The notes under the pieces were generated by a model. The model had not been told where the DNA came from. It ran no database searches and was given only the letters and a program-made list of their open reading frames with translations. Below, piece by piece: positions 8,760 through 18,194 of a stretch of 64,000 nt of DNA. Position 1 is the stretch's first letter. The number at the start of each line of letters is the position of its first letter. This DNA is from Pseudopontixanthobacter vadosimaris (lineage in GTDB: Bacteria; Pseudomonadota; Alphaproteobacteria; Sphingomonadales; Sphingomonadaceae). The stretch spans positions 1-64,000 of the forward strand of contig NZ_JABASZ010000037.1 in assembly GCF_012979275.1 (NCBI RefSeq), written 5' to 3'. Made by a program: the position numbers and the translations under genes.

Positions 8760-9605
8760 ATGCACTACGAACCCATGCAAAAGGCCGGTTGCCAGGGCTG
8801 CAACGCCCCCCAGCATCATTTCGACATTGCGATGGCCTTCCAGCCCATCGTGAATGTGGAATCCGGCCGCGCCTTTGCCTATGAAGCGCTGGTTCGCGGC
8901 AGTGGGGGCGAGAGCGCTGCCGAAGTGCTTGCCCGGGTGACCCCGGAAAACAGATATGCTTTCGATCAGCAATGCCGGGTCGCCGCAATCGAAGGCGCGG
9001 TTGCTGCCGGCATCCTCGATGGGGATGCGAAACTGTCGATCAATTTCCTGCCGAATGCCGTTTATTCGCCGCTGGCCTGTATCCAGCTCACCCTCAAGAC
9101 AGCGCGGGCGACCGGCCTCCCCACCGACCGGCTTATTTTCGAATTCACCGAATCCGAGGAGATGGTCGATACCGATCACGTGCGCGGGATCATCGCCACC
9201 TATTCGCAGATGGGATTCGGGACGGCCATCGACGATTTCGGCGCGGGCTATGCAGGGCTCGGTCTGCTCTGCCGCATCCAGACCGATTATCTGAAGCTGG
9301 ATATGGAACTGACGCGTGGGATCGACGCCTGTTCGATCCGGCGCAAGATCGTCGCCAGCATGGTCGAACTCGCCAGCGCCCTTGGCATCACCGCCATTGC
9401 CGAGGGCATCGAGACGGCGGCGGAACTGCATGCGCTGAAAGCCATCGGCATCCGCTATGTGCAGGGTTACCTGTTGGCCCATCCGGGCTTCCGTTGCCTG
9501 CCGGACATCGATACTGCCGCCCTTGCACCGGTGCCGCCTGCTTCGGCTGAGAGCGATCCCGGATCGCACCCCCGGCACCCCTCGCATTCCGGCCAGCAAG
9601 CCTGA
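8760..9605 (+). CDS. Stand-alone EAL-domain cyclic-di-GMP phosphodiesterase
   Basis: The 281-residue protein is almost entirely an EAL domain. All catalytic and metal-binding residues are visible: Glu42 in YEALVRG, Asn95, Glu128, the Asp158-Asp159 pair in IDDFGAGYAGL, Lys179, Glu215 and Gln235, so it should hydrolyse c-di-GMP. There is no GGDEF or transmembrane segment. A short N-terminal stretch has a CxxC pair (Cys11, Cys14), and the tail after residue 250 is Pro/His/Ser-rich and disordered-looking. It converges on the next gene. Confidence 0.9.
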   Translation: MHYEPMQKAGCQGCNAPQHHFDIAMAFQPIVNVESGRAFAYEALVRGSGGESAAEVLARVTPENRYAFDQQCRVAAIEGAVAAGILDGDAKLSINFLPNAVYSPLACIQLTLKTARATGLPTDRLIFEFTESEEMVDTDHVRGIIATYSQMGFGTAIDDFGAGYAGLGLLCRIQTDYLKLDMELTRGIDACSIRRKIVASMVELASALGITAIAEGIETAAELHALKAIGIRYVQGYLLAHPGFRCLPDIDTAALAPVPPASAESDPGSHPRHPSHSGQQA

Positions 9606-9649
9606 CGCAGGGGCCAAGAGCGTCCGCCCTCACCCCTGCTCCGCCTGTC

Positions 9650-10456
9650 TCATCTGCCCGACGGATCGACGAAATTGCCGGCACCGATATTGGCATTCAC
9701 CACCCCGCCATCGATGGCGATCGTAGTCCCGACGACGTAATCGCCTGCACGGCTGGCGAGGTAGATCGCGCCGCCTGCCATATCCATCGTGTCGCCCACG
9801 CGGCGCAGGGGAATACCCTTCTCCACCATGTCTTCATTATCGCGGGCGGCCTTGTTCATCTCTGACGGGAATGCGCCCGGCCCGATTCCGCTGGTGACGA
9901 TATTGTCGCGCGCCAGGCGCGCCGCCAGCCGCTTGGTCAGGTGGATGACCGCTGCCTTCGACGCCTGATAGGAATAGGTTTCCCACGGATTCAGCTTCAT
10001 CCCGTCGATAGAGGCGATGTTGATGACCTTGGCGGGCCGCTCCTTGCTCGCCGCGGCCTTCAGCAGCGGGTGCAGTTTCTGCGTGAGGAAGAACAGCGAC
10101 TTCACATTGAGGTCGAACACCTTGTCCCAGCCCGCTTCCGGAAAGTCGGCAAAATCGTGGCCCCAGGCGGTGCCCGCATTATTGACGAGGATGTCGATCC
10201 GGTCTTCGCGGCCCGATACTTCCTTCACGAAGGCGTCGATGCCTTCGATACTGGAAAGATCGCCGGGGATGCCGATGACCTTCTCGCCAAGCTCGTCGCA
10301 GGTTGCCTGCACCTGCTCCTCTTTGCGCGCGGTGATGTAGACCCGATCGCAACCGGCGGCCAGAAAGCCTTCGACGATCATCTTGCCGATGCCCCGGCTG
10401 CCGCCGGTCACGATGGCGACGCGGCCCTCCAGGCCGAACAGATCCTGCAAGTTCAT
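9650..10456 (-). CDS. Short-chain dehydrogenase/reductase (acyl-CoA block)
   Basis: This 268-residue classical SDR has TGGSRGIGK near residue 18, NNAGTAWG, NIASID with the catalytic Ser, and YSYQASKAA with Tyr and Lys. It resembles gluconate 5-dehydrogenase or 3-oxoacyl reductase-like SDRs. The start at 10456 follows a GAGAGG element. It is the third gene of a minus-strand operon after two acyl-CoA dehydrogenases, spaced 14 bases from the second, so it probably oxidises a hydroxyacyl intermediate. The exact substrate cannot be read. Confidence 0.87.
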   Translation of the reverse strand: MNLQDLFGLEGRVAIVTGGSRGIGKMIVEGFLAAGCDRVYITARKEEQVQATCDELGEKVIGIPGDLSSIEGIDAFVKEVSGREDRIDILVNNAGTAWGHDFADFPEAGWDKVFDLNVKSLFFLTQKLHPLLKAAASKERPAKVINIASIDGMKLNPWETYSYQASKAAVIHLTKRLAARLARDNIVTSGIGPGAFPSEMNKAARDNEDMVEKGIPLRRVGDTMDMAGGAIYLASRAGDYVVGTTIAIDGGVVNANIGAGNFVDPSGR

Positions 10457-10470
10457 GGCGTGTTCCTCTC

Positions 10471-11610
10471 TCAATATCCGCTCAGCTGCGCGACGCGGCC
10501 AGCGTGGTAATAGGCATCGCCCATGAATTCAGACAGCGCGCGGTCGCGCTTCATGTACAGGCCGATGTCATATTCGTCGGTCATGCCGATCCCGCCGTGC
10601 ATCTGCACGCCTTCGCGCACGGCGAGGCCCGCCGTGCGCCCGGCCTTGGCCTTGGCGACCGACACCATCAGATCGGCCTGTTCGCTGCCGGCATCCAGCA
10701 ATTGCTGCGCCTTCAAAACGGCCGCGCGGGCGATCTCCACTTCGGAATAAAGATGTGCTGCGCGGTGCTGCAGCGCCTGAAACTCACCGATCAGCCTGCC
10801 GAACTGCTTGCGCTGCTTCAGATAATCGACAGTGAGATCCATGGCCCCGCGCGCCACGCCGACGCTTTCCGCCGCAGCGCCGACCCGGCCGGCCTGGAGC
10901 ATCCGGTTCAGCACCTCGCGCCCGCCGTCTACCTCGCCGATCACGGCATCGCCGTCCAGCTCCACACCGTCAAGCTTCAGATGAGTCGCGACCGAGGAAT
11001 CGACCAGCCGCACCGCATCCTGCGACATGCCGCCGGAATCCCTCGGCACGGCGAACAGCGTCACCCCATTCTCATCGCTGTCGCTGCCCGATGTGCGCGC
11101 AGCCACGATAATCATGTCGGCGCTGGCACCGTGGACCACGAAATCCTTGGTGCCCGACAGGCGGAACCCGTTGCCGGAACGCTCCGCCCTGGTGGCGATG
11201 CTCTCGGGCCGGTGCTTCGGCCCTTCGTCCAGTGCCACCGCATAGACCTGCTCGCCCGATACGAGGCCCGGCATCCAGCGCTCCTTCAGATCGGCCGAAG
11301 CATGGCCAAGCGCCGTTCCCGCCATGACGGAACTGGTCAGGAAGGGCGATGGGGTCAGGTTACGCCCGATTTCCTCCAGCACGATACCCGCTTCGACATT
11401 GCCCATGCCGAGGCCGCCATCATCTTCCGCCACCATCATCCCGGCAAAGCCCATCTCGCCGAACTGCTTCCACAATGCATGGCCGAAACCATCCTTGCAT
11501 TCGCGGTCGCGCCAGTGGCGCAGCTGCTTCGCGATCGATCCTTCCTCGGCCATGAATTGCGATGCAGAATCCGCCAGCATCGCCTGGTCGTCATCGTGAT
11601 ACAGTGCCAT
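10471..11610 (-). CDS. Acyl-CoA dehydrogenase, subunit with altered active-site region
   Basis: The 379-residue protein has the ACAD fold: an N-terminal helical domain, a beta domain (SGTKDFVVHGASAD) and a C-terminal helical domain with KQRKQFGRLIGEFQALQHR and MHGGIGMTDEYDIGLYMKR. The usual base motif EGT-x-E/Q-I near the C-terminus is absent; the corresponding stretch reads RALSEFMGDAYYHAG. It lies three bases after another ACAD gene. This pattern fits the non-catalytic partner of a heterotetrameric ACAD, as described for steroid side-chain FadE pairs. Confidence 0.87.
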   Translation of the reverse strand: MALYHDDDQAMLADSASQFMAEEGSIAKQLRHWRDRECKDGFGHALWKQFGEMGFAGMMVAEDDGGLGMGNVEAGIVLEEIGRNLTPSPFLTSSVMAGTALGHASADLKERWMPGLVSGEQVYAVALDEGPKHRPESIATRAERSGNGFRLSGTKDFVVHGASADMIIVAARTSGSDSDENGVTLFAVPRDSGGMSQDAVRLVDSSVATHLKLDGVELDGDAVIGEVDGGREVLNRMLQAGRVGAAAESVGVARGAMDLTVDYLKQRKQFGRLIGEFQALQHRAAHLYSEVEIARAAVLKAQQLLDAGSEQADLMVSVAKAKAGRTAGLAVREGVQMHGGIGMTDEYDIGLYMKRDRALSEFMGDAYYHAGRVAQLSGY

Positions 11611-11613
11611 TCC

Positions 11614-12774
11614 TCAGGCTCCCGGAAGTTCGAGAATACGTTTGGCGACGACATTGAGCATGATCTCGCTCGTGCCGCCCTCGATCGAATTCGCCTTGGT
11701 GCGCAGCCAGCTGCGGGCGGGCTTGCCGCCGTCGGTTTCCTCGCTGTCCCATTCCAGGCTGCGGCTGCCGCCCGCCGCCATGATTAGTTCGTGGCGCTTC
11801 TTGTTCAGTTCGGTTCCGGCATATTTCATCGTGTTGGGCTGCGCCGGATGGCCCTTGCCCGCTTTCAACTCATCCATGAATTTCTCGCTCATGGCGGTGA
11901 AGGCCAGCGCATCCACGTCGAACAGCGCCATCTCGGCCCGCAGCACGGGGTCGAGTTCGCCCTGACGGTTCATCGCCGCGCCGAGCGAGGTCGCCCGGTC
12001 GCCGCCACCGGTTGCGGAAATCATCTCGCGCTCATGCCCGAGGAGATATTTCGCCACGTCCCAGCCGCGATTGACCTCGCCCACGATCTGGTCTTTCGGC
12101 ACCTTCACATCGTCCATGAAGGTCTCGCAGAACGGGCTGTTGCCGCTGATCAGCTTGATCGGCCTGGTCGAAACGCCTTCGCTTTCCATGTCGAACAGCA
12201 GGAAGCTGATGCCCTGGTACTTGTTTTCCTTGTCGGTGCGGACGAGGCAGAAGATCCAGTCGGCCTTGTCGGCATAGGATGTCCAGATTTTCTGGCCGTT
12301 CACGACCCAGTGATCGCCGGCATCCTCGCCGAAGGTCTGCATGGATACGAGGTCGGAGCCGGATCCCGGTTCGCTGTAACCCTGGCACCAGCGGATTTCG
12401 CCGCGGGCGATCTCGGTCAGATAATGCTTCTTCTGCTCTTCCGTGCCGAATTTCAGCAAGGCGGGGCCGAGCATCCAGATGCCGAAGCTGGACAGCGGCG
12501 GGCGGGCGTTGATGCGGCCCATCTCCTCGCGCAGGATCTTCGCCTCTGCCGCCGACAATCCGCCGCCGCCATATTCCTTTGGCCATGCAGGAACCGTGTA
12601 GCCCTTTTCGACGCAGGCTTCGAACCACTGCTTCTGCGCCTCGGATTTGAAGCTGGCATTACGCCCGCCCCAATAAACATCTTTTTCATCATGCACCGGC
12701 TGGCGCATTTCTTCAGGGCAATTCGCCTCCAGCCAGCTGCGTGTTTCGCTGCGGAATTGTTCGAGATCGGCCAT
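11614..12774 (-). CDS. Acyl-CoA dehydrogenase, putative catalytic partner
   Basis: The 386-residue protein starts MADLEQFRSETRSWLE and shows the FAD-binding motifs CQGYSEPGSGSDL and VNGQKIWTSYAD, and a C-terminal EGGTSEIMLNVVAKRI, which keeps the EG-x-SE pattern seen at ACAD active-site ends. The start at 12774 has AGAGG ten bases upstream. It is the first gene of a three-gene minus-strand operon (ACAD, ACAD, SDR). Expected role: FAD-dependent alpha,beta-dehydrogenation of a bulky acyl-CoA, electrons passing to ETF. Confidence 0.88.
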   Translation of the reverse strand: MADLEQFRSETRSWLEANCPEEMRQPVHDEKDVYWGGRNASFKSEAQKQWFEACVEKGYTVPAWPKEYGGGGLSAAEAKILREEMGRINARPPLSSFGIWMLGPALLKFGTEEQKKHYLTEIARGEIRWCQGYSEPGSGSDLVSMQTFGEDAGDHWVVNGQKIWTSYADKADWIFCLVRTDKENKYQGISFLLFDMESEGVSTRPIKLISGNSPFCETFMDDVKVPKDQIVGEVNRGWDVAKYLLGHEREMISATGGGDRATSLGAAMNRQGELDPVLRAEMALFDVDALAFTAMSEKFMDELKAGKGHPAQPNTMKYAGTELNKKRHELIMAAGGSRSLEWDSEETDGGKPARSWLRTKANSIEGGTSEIMLNVVAKRILELPGA

Positions 12775-13044
12775 CTCAGCATATCCTCTCATCCAAAGGG
12801 TTGCGGCGTCTGACCTGTCGGGCCGATGCCGTTCGTTGGCTTCAGCCTAGGGCGATTCGGACCCTTTACGCAAGCGTAAGCTGGGCAGGCCGCCTTGCCG
12901 TAACGTCAGGCGACAATGCGTTGACGTGGCCGGCCATGCTCCTAAGCTGACCCGGTCTTGGAGAGGACCGAAAGATGCGAGAAGTCGCGACAGATCATGC
13001 GCAGTACTTCGCTGCAGCGGCAAACCACGCATGATTGTGAGCGC

Positions 13045-14502
13045 ATGAATGTGGCTGCTTCGTTGCCGGCCTCGGCCGGGTCCAGTGGACCCTTGCCGCT
13101 CAGGCTGAAGCTGGTTCACGGCTTCGGCGCGGTCGCCTTCGGGGTGAAGGACAATGGCTTTTCCGTCTTCCTGCTCATCTTCTACAACCAGGTGCTGGGA
13201 ATGGAGGCGAGCCTCGTCAGCCTGGCGCTGATGCTCGCCCTCGTCATCGACGCCTTCATCGACCCGATGCTCGGCAATCTGTCCGACCGCACCTACACGC
13301 GATGGGGCCGCCGGCTGCCGTGGCTCTACGCCGCCGCCCTGCCGCTCGCCATCGCATGGACGGTGCTGTGGTCGCCGGCGCTGGATGGAGTGCCGACCTT
13401 CTGGCAGTTGCTGGCGGTCGCCGTGGCCGTGCGGCTCTGCCTTTCGGCGGTGGAGGTTCCCTCGGCGGCTTTGGTGCCGGAACTGACGCTGGATTACGAC
13501 GAGCGCACCGACCTGTTCCGCTATCGCGCGCTGTTCGGCTGGATGGGCGGGTTGCTGATGCTGCTGCTGGCCTATCAGGTCTTCCTGAAGGGCGGCTTGC
13601 TGCAGGCGGAGGGCTATGCCGCCTTCGGCCTGTTCGGTGCAGGGCTGATGTTGGTGGCGACATTATTCTCCGCCATCGGACAGCACCGGCGCATCGCCCA
13701 TCTGCCTGCGGTGAAGCCGCCGCCATTTTCGCTGAAAACCGCATTTTCCGAGATTCGGGAGGCCTTTGCCGAACGCGCCTTCCTGATCCTCGCCGCAGGT
13801 GCCGTTGCCGCCTATGTCGGGCAGGGACTGACCTTCGCCTTTACAAACTATCTCTATCTCTACGTCTGGCAGTTCGGCACCGGCGCCTTCGTCTATTATC
13901 CGCTGGTGCTGTTCGCCAGCATCGTCGCCGTCTTCGTCTCGGTGGGCGCGATGCACCGGCGCTGGGGCAAGGCCAGGGCGGCGGCATGGGCCGCCATCGT
14001 CGGCGTAATCCTGTGGCTGACGCCCTACACGCTGTTCCTGGCGGGCTTCTGGCCCGAGGCGGGATCGACCCTGTCGACCACGCTGGTTTTCATATTCCTG
14101 TTCTTCGCCAACTGGATGACGGTAACGACCCTGTTATCCAGTTCCAGCATGGTCGCGGAAATCGTCGAAGCCTTCCAGCAGCGGACCGGGCGGCGGGCGG
14201 AAGGATCGTTCTATTCCGGAAACTGGTTCGTGCAGAAATGCGCGGGCGGGGTCGGCATCTTCCTGGCCGGGCTGATCCTCGATGTCGCGGGCCTGCCTGC
14301 CGGCGCCGAACCCGGATCGGTCGCGCCTGCCGTGATCGACAGGATGGTTCTCTTCTACGGCGTCATCTCCCTGGTGCTCGCCATGGCTTCCGCCTTCTGG
14401 TTCGCCCGCTTTCCGATTACCCGCGCCGATCACGAGGAACGGCTGAGCGCGCTGGAAGCGGCGGCGCGCGGCAATCCCGCCTCGACTGTCACCACGCCCT
14501 GA
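13045..14502 (+). CDS. MFS transporter, GPH (glycoside-pentoside-hexuronide) cation symporter type
   Basis: The 485-residue membrane protein has about 12 hydrophobic segments and the GPH hallmark FIDPMLGNLSDRTYTRWGRRLPW between helices 2 and 3, and YDERTDLFRYR between helices 4 and 5. Such carriers import sugars or organic anions with Na+ or H+. Several upstream start codons exist (TTG 12958, ATG 12997); MNVAASLP at 13045 places the first helix well. It is divergent from the ACAD operon and precedes an ACAD gene by 78 bases, so it may feed the same pathway, but its substrate is unknown. Confidence 0.85.
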   Translation: MNVAASLPASAGSSGPLPLRLKLVHGFGAVAFGVKDNGFSVFLLIFYNQVLGMEASLVSLALMLALVIDAFIDPMLGNLSDRTYTRWGRRLPWLYAAALPLAIAWTVLWSPALDGVPTFWQLLAVAVAVRLCLSAVEVPSAALVPELTLDYDERTDLFRYRALFGWMGGLLMLLLAYQVFLKGGLLQAEGYAAFGLFGAGLMLVATLFSAIGQHRRIAHLPAVKPPPFSLKTAFSEIREAFAERAFLILAAGAVAAYVGQGLTFAFTNYLYLYVWQFGTGAFVYYPLVLFASIVAVFVSVGAMHRRWGKARAAAWAAIVGVILWLTPYTLFLAGFWPEAGSTLSTTLVFIFLFFANWMTVTTLLSSSSMVAEIVEAFQQRTGRRAEGSFYSGNWFVQKCAGGVGIFLAGLILDVAGLPAGAEPGSVAPAVIDRMVLFYGVISLVLAMASAFWFARFPITRADHEERLSALEAAARGNPASTVTTP

Positions 14503-14580
14503 TTACCGCTTTTACCCGGCCACGTCTTGCCATCCACCTGATCCGCCGCCAGTCTGCGGCGCAGAAAAAGGAAACAGATC

Positions 14581-15900
14581 ATGGAATTCGACCTTTCAGA
14601 CCGTCAGCAGCACTGGCGCGACCGCGTTCGCAAGTTCATCGCCGACAATGTGCTTCCGCGGCACAAGGATTATCTGTCGCAGCAGGCCGAAGGCGACCGC
14701 TGGAAAGTGCTGCCGGTCATCGAGGAGGAAAAGGAAAAGGCCAAGGCGCTCGGCATCTGGAACCTGTTCATGCCGCCGCGATCCGGCCGCGCCCATGTGG
14801 ACGATTCCTTCGAATTCGACGGCCCCGGCCTCACCAATCTCGAATATGCGCTCTGCGCCGAGGAGATGGGGCGTCTCGGCTGGTCGAGCGAGGTCTTCAA
14901 CTGCTCCGCCCCCGACACCGGCAACATGGAGGTGCTGCATCGCTACGGCACGCGCGACCAGAAGGACGAATGGCTGAAACCCTTGATGGACGGGGAAATC
15001 CGCTCCGCCTTCCTGATGACCGAACCCGATGTCGCATCGTCGGATGCGACCAATATCGAATGTTCGATAAAGCGCGAGGGCGACGAATATGTCATCAATG
15101 GCCGCAAATGGTGGTCGAGCGGCGCGGGCGATCCGCGCTGCAAGGTGGCGATCGTCATGGGCAAGACCGATTTCGAGGCCGACCGCCATTCGCAGCAGAG
15201 CATGATCCTGATGCCGCTCGATGCCGAAGGGGTGACCATCGAACGCCATCTGCCCGTCTTCGGCTATGACGATGCACCGCATGGGCACATGGAGATGGTG
15301 CTGAAGGACGTGCGCGTGCCCGCCAGCAATCTGCTGCTGGGCGAGGGGCGCGGCTTCGAGATCGCGCAGGGCCGCCTCGGGCCGGGCCGCATCCACCATT
15401 GCATGCGGACCATCGGCGTCGCGGAAGAGGCGCTGGGCAAGATGGCCGAACGGCTGCAGAGCCGCAGCGCCTTCGGCAAGCCGATCTACAAGCATTCGGT
15501 CTGGGAAGAACGCGTGGCGCGCGCGCGTATCGATATCGAGATGACCCGCCTGCTCTGCCTGAAGGCTGCCGACATGATGGACAAGGCCGGCAACAAGGCG
15601 GCGAAGCTGGAAATCGCCATGATCAAGGTGCAGGCCCCCAACATGGCGCTGCGCATCATCGACGATGCCATCCAGGCACATGGCGGCGGCGGCGTCTCCG
15701 ACGATTACGGCCTCGCCCACGCCTACGCCCACCAGCGCACCCTGCGCCTGGCAGACGGACCCGACGAGGTGCATGCCCGCGTCATCGCAAGGATGGAGTT
15801 CGCAAACCATGCGCCCGATCCTTCTGACGACAGGAAGATGGGCACCGGCATGGCTGCCGGCAGCGGCGGCGGCAGCGCCGCGGCGACGGCCAACGCCTGA
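14581..15900 (+). CDS. Acyl-CoA dehydrogenase, ACAD10/ACAD11-like
   Basis: The 439-residue protein has [19 protein letters not shown] at the start, the FAD motif [36 protein letters not shown], and a C-terminal [14 protein letters not shown] followed by ADGPDEVH. This DGPDEVH ending is typical of ACAD10/11-type bacterial enzymes. A Gly/Ala/Ser-rich tail ends the protein. AAGGAAA precedes the ATG. It heads a plus-strand row with a zinc alcohol dehydrogenase and an APH-fold kinase; in mammals kinase and dehydrogenase are fused in one protein. Confidence 0.9.
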   Translation: MEFDLSDRQQHWRDRVRKFIADNVLPRHKDYLSQQAEGDRWKVLPVIEEEKEKAKALGIWNLFMPPRSGRAHVDDSFEFDGPGLTNLEYALCAEEMGRLGWSSEVFNCSAPDTGNMEVLHRYGTRDQKDEWLKPLMDGEIRSAFLMTEPDVASSDATNIECSIKREGDEYVINGRKWWSSGAGDPRCKVAIVMGKTDFEADRHSQQSMILMPLDAEGVTIERHLPVFGYDDAPHGHMEMVLKDVRVPASNLLLGEGRGFEIAQGRLGPGRIHHCMRTIGVAEEALGKMAERLQSRSAFGKPIYKHSVWEERVARARIDIEMTRLLCLKAADMMDKAGNKAAKLEIAMIKVQAPNMALRIIDDAIQAHGGGGVSDDYGLAHAYAHQRTLRLADGPDEVHARVIARMEFANHAPDPSDDRKMGTGMAAGSGGGSAAATANA

Positions 15901-15986
15901 CATATCTGCCCGATTACCCGCGCGGCCCTGCCATCGTCCCCGGTGCAAGGGCCGCGCTGAACATTTTCGATGGAAGAGCGAGAGAC

Positions 15987-17078
15987 ATGAAAGCAGCCAT
16001 TCTGGAAAAAGCCGGCAGCCCGCTGGAAATCGGCGATCTGTCGATTGCCAAACCCGGCCCGCACGAGGTGCTGATCCGCACCGCCGCCTGCGGGTTGTGC
16101 CATTCCGACCTTCATTTCATCGAAGGTGCCTATCCGCACCCCCTGCCCGCCGTTCCCGGCCATGAGGCTGCCGGCGTGGTCGAAGCCGTGGGCAGCGAAG
16201 TCCGCACCGTATCGCCCGGCGATCACGTGGTCACCTGCCTTTCGGCATTCTGCGGCCATTGCGAATTCTGCGTGACCGGGCGGATGGCGCTGTGCCTTGG
16301 CGGCGATACCCGCCGCGCGGTGGATGCACCTCCGCGCCTGACCCGCGCCAACGGTGGCGAAACGGTCAACCAGATGCTGAACCTGTCCGCCTTTGCCGAA
16401 CAGATGCTGGTCCATGAACATGCCTGCGTCGCGATCGACCGGGACATGCCGCTCGACCGCGCCGCCATCATCGGCTGCGCCGTCACCACGGGTGCAGGCG
16501 CCATCTTCAACGCCGCTGCCATCGTGCCGGGCGAGACCGTCGCCGTCATCGGCTGCGGGGGCGTGGGCCTTGCTGCCGTCAATGCCGCGAAGATCGCCGG
16601 GGCGGGCCGCGTCATCGCCGCCGATCCCATCGCCGAAAAGCGCCAACTGGCCAGGGTGCTGGGCGCGACCGACGTGGTCGATCCGACGGCGGAGGGCATG
16701 ACCAAGCAGATCATGGAAATGACCAGGGGCGGCGTGCATCACGCGATCGAGGCGGTGGGCCGCCAGGCTTCCGCCGATTTCGCCGTCAGCATCCTGCGCC
16801 GGGGCGGCACTGCGACCATCCTGGGCATGATGCCGCTGGACTGCAAGGTGGGCCTTGGCGCGATGGATCTGCTTTCGGGCAAGAAGCTGCAGGGCGCGAT
16901 CATGGGCAACAACCGCTTCCCGGTCGATCTGCCCCGGCTGGTCGATTTCTACATGCGCGGCCTGCTCGACCTCGACACCATCATATCGGAACGCATCGCC
17001 CTGAAGGATGTGAACGAAGGATTCGAACGCATGAAGAAAGGCGACAGCGCACGCAGCGTCATCGTGTTCGACCAGTGA
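15987..17078 (+). CDS. Zinc-dependent alcohol dehydrogenase (MDR family)
   Basis: The 363-residue MDR enzyme has the catalytic zinc ligand region CGLCHSDLHF, the GHE motif (VPGHEAAGVVEAVG), structural-zinc cysteines in CGHCEFC...C and the NAD-binding motif GCGGVGLAAVNAA. It resembles class III-like long-chain alcohol or S-(hydroxymethyl) dehydrogenases. Its stop overlaps the GTG start of the APH kinase gene by four bases, so the two are translationally coupled. It probably oxidises a hydroxyacyl or alcohol intermediate of the same pathway; the substrate is not fixed by sequence. Confidence 0.9.
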   Translation: MKAAILEKAGSPLEIGDLSIAKPGPHEVLIRTAACGLCHSDLHFIEGAYPHPLPAVPGHEAAGVVEAVGSEVRTVSPGDHVVTCLSAFCGHCEFCVTGRMALCLGGDTRRAVDAPPRLTRANGGETVNQMLNLSAFAEQMLVHEHACVAIDRDMPLDRAAIIGCAVTTGAGAIFNAAAIVPGETVAVIGCGGVGLAAVNAAKIAGAGRVIAADPIAEKRQLARVLGATDVVDPTAEGMTKQIMEMTRGGVHHAIEAVGRQASADFAVSILRRGGTATILGMMPLDCKVGLGAMDLLSGKKLQGAIMGNNRFPVDLPRLVDFYMRGLLDLDTIISERIALKDVNEGFERMKKGDSARSVIVFDQ

Positions 17079-18154
17079 CGGACGCGCCGATCGACGCCGA
17101 ACGGGCCTTCACCGGCACGATCGAACCGCAGGGGGAGGACCGGCTGGACCTTGACCGGTTGGCCGAATGGATGCGCGATAATGTCGCCGGCTTCGAAGGG
17201 CCGCTTTCGCAGGCCAAGTTCAAGGGCGGGCAGTCGAACCCCACCTACCGGCTGGACAGCCCCAGCGGGCGTTACGTGCTGCGGCGCAAGCCTTTTGGCA
17301 AATTGCTGCCGTCCGCCCATGCGGTCGATCGGGAGTTCCGGGTCCAGTCGGGGCTGGAGAAGGTCGGCTTCCCCGTCGCTCCGCAATATGGACTGTGCGA
17401 GGATGAGAGCGTCATCGGCGCCATGTTCTATGTCATGGGCATGGTCGACGGGAAGACGATCTGGGACGGGTCGATGCCCGGATCGACGCCCGAGATACGC
17501 CGCCAGACCTATCTGGCGATGGTCGACACGCTGGCCGAACTGCACCGGGTCGATCTCGGCGCGGCGGGTCTGGAAAGCTACGGCAAGCCCGGCAATTATT
17601 TCGGGCGGCAGGTCGAACGCTGGACGAAGCAATATCGCCTGTCGGAAACCGAGCGGCTCGATCCCATGGAGCGGTTGATCGAATATCTTCCCGCCACTCT
17701 CCCCGAACAGACGCGCACCAGCGTGGTGCATGGCGATTACCGCATCGATAATCTGATTTACGACAAGAACGAACCCAAGGTGCTGGCGGTGCTGGATTGG
17801 GAATTGTCCACGCTGGGCGATCCGCTCGCCGATTTCACCTATCTATGTCTTGCCTGGGTGACGGAGAACGGCGGGCGTTCAGGCGTGATGGATATCGACA
17901 GGCAGGCGCTTGGCATCCCCGAACTGGATGAGATCGTAACCCGCTACTGCGCCGCCACGGGCCGCGACGATGTGCCGGACATGAACTGGTACATCGCCTA
18001 TAATTTCTTCCGGCTGGCGGGGATCATGCAGGGGATCAAGAAACGCGTGGCCGACGGAACCGCGTCCAGCGCCCATGCCCGCGCCATGTCGGAACGGGTA
18101 GAACCGCTGGCGCAGACCGCATGGGACTTTGCGAAAAAGGCGGGGGCCGAATGA
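17075..18154 (+). CDS. APH-fold kinase, ACAD10/11 N-terminal-like hydroxyacyl-CoA kinase
   Basis: The 359-residue protein has a kinase-like fold: FKGGQSNPTYRL, YVLRRKPFGK with the ATP-binding Lys, catalytic loop HGDYRIDN and metal loop LDWELSTLGDPLADF. This is the aminoglycoside-phosphotransferase family branch found at the N-terminus of mammalian ACAD10/11 and in LvaA of Pseudomonas levulinate catabolism, where it phosphorylates 4-hydroxyacyl-CoA. It is unlikely to be a resistance gene given its acyl-CoA neighbours. It starts with GTG overlapping the upstream stop. Confidence 0.85.
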   Translation: MTDAPIDAERAFTGTIEPQGEDRLDLDRLAEWMRDNVAGFEGPLSQAKFKGGQSNPTYRLDSPSGRYVLRRKPFGKLLPSAHAVDREFRVQSGLEKVGFPVAPQYGLCEDESVIGAMFYVMGMVDGKTIWDGSMPGSTPEIRRQTYLAMVDTLAELHRVDLGAAGLESYGKPGNYFGRQVERWTKQYRLSETERLDPMERLIEYLPATLPEQTRTSVVHGDYRIDNLIYDKNEPKVLAVLDWELSTLGDPLADFTYLCLAWVTENGGRSGVMDIDRQALGIPELDEIVTRYCAATGRDDVPDMNWYIAYNFFRLAGIMQGIKKRVADGTASSAHARAMSERVEPLAQTAWDFAKKAGAE

Positions 18155-18194
18155 AACTCCTTTCATCGGCGCTGGGTCAGCGGGAGCAAGGCTG

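Noticed and set aside
9606-9649. Inverted repeat GCAGGGG...CCCCTGC between the EAL and SDR genes
   Set aside because: The loop is 19 bases and no T run follows on either strand, so terminator function is doubtful.
13302-15269. Open frame of 655 codons on the plus strand across the MFS and ACAD genes
   Set aside because: Out-of-frame shadow of the transporter and the dehydrogenase, Arg/Gly-rich with no domain.
17075-18154. Annotation as aminoglycoside resistance gene
   Set aside because: APH fold is shared, but the sequence and acyl-CoA neighbours fit the ACAD10/LvaA branch; no resistance context is seen.
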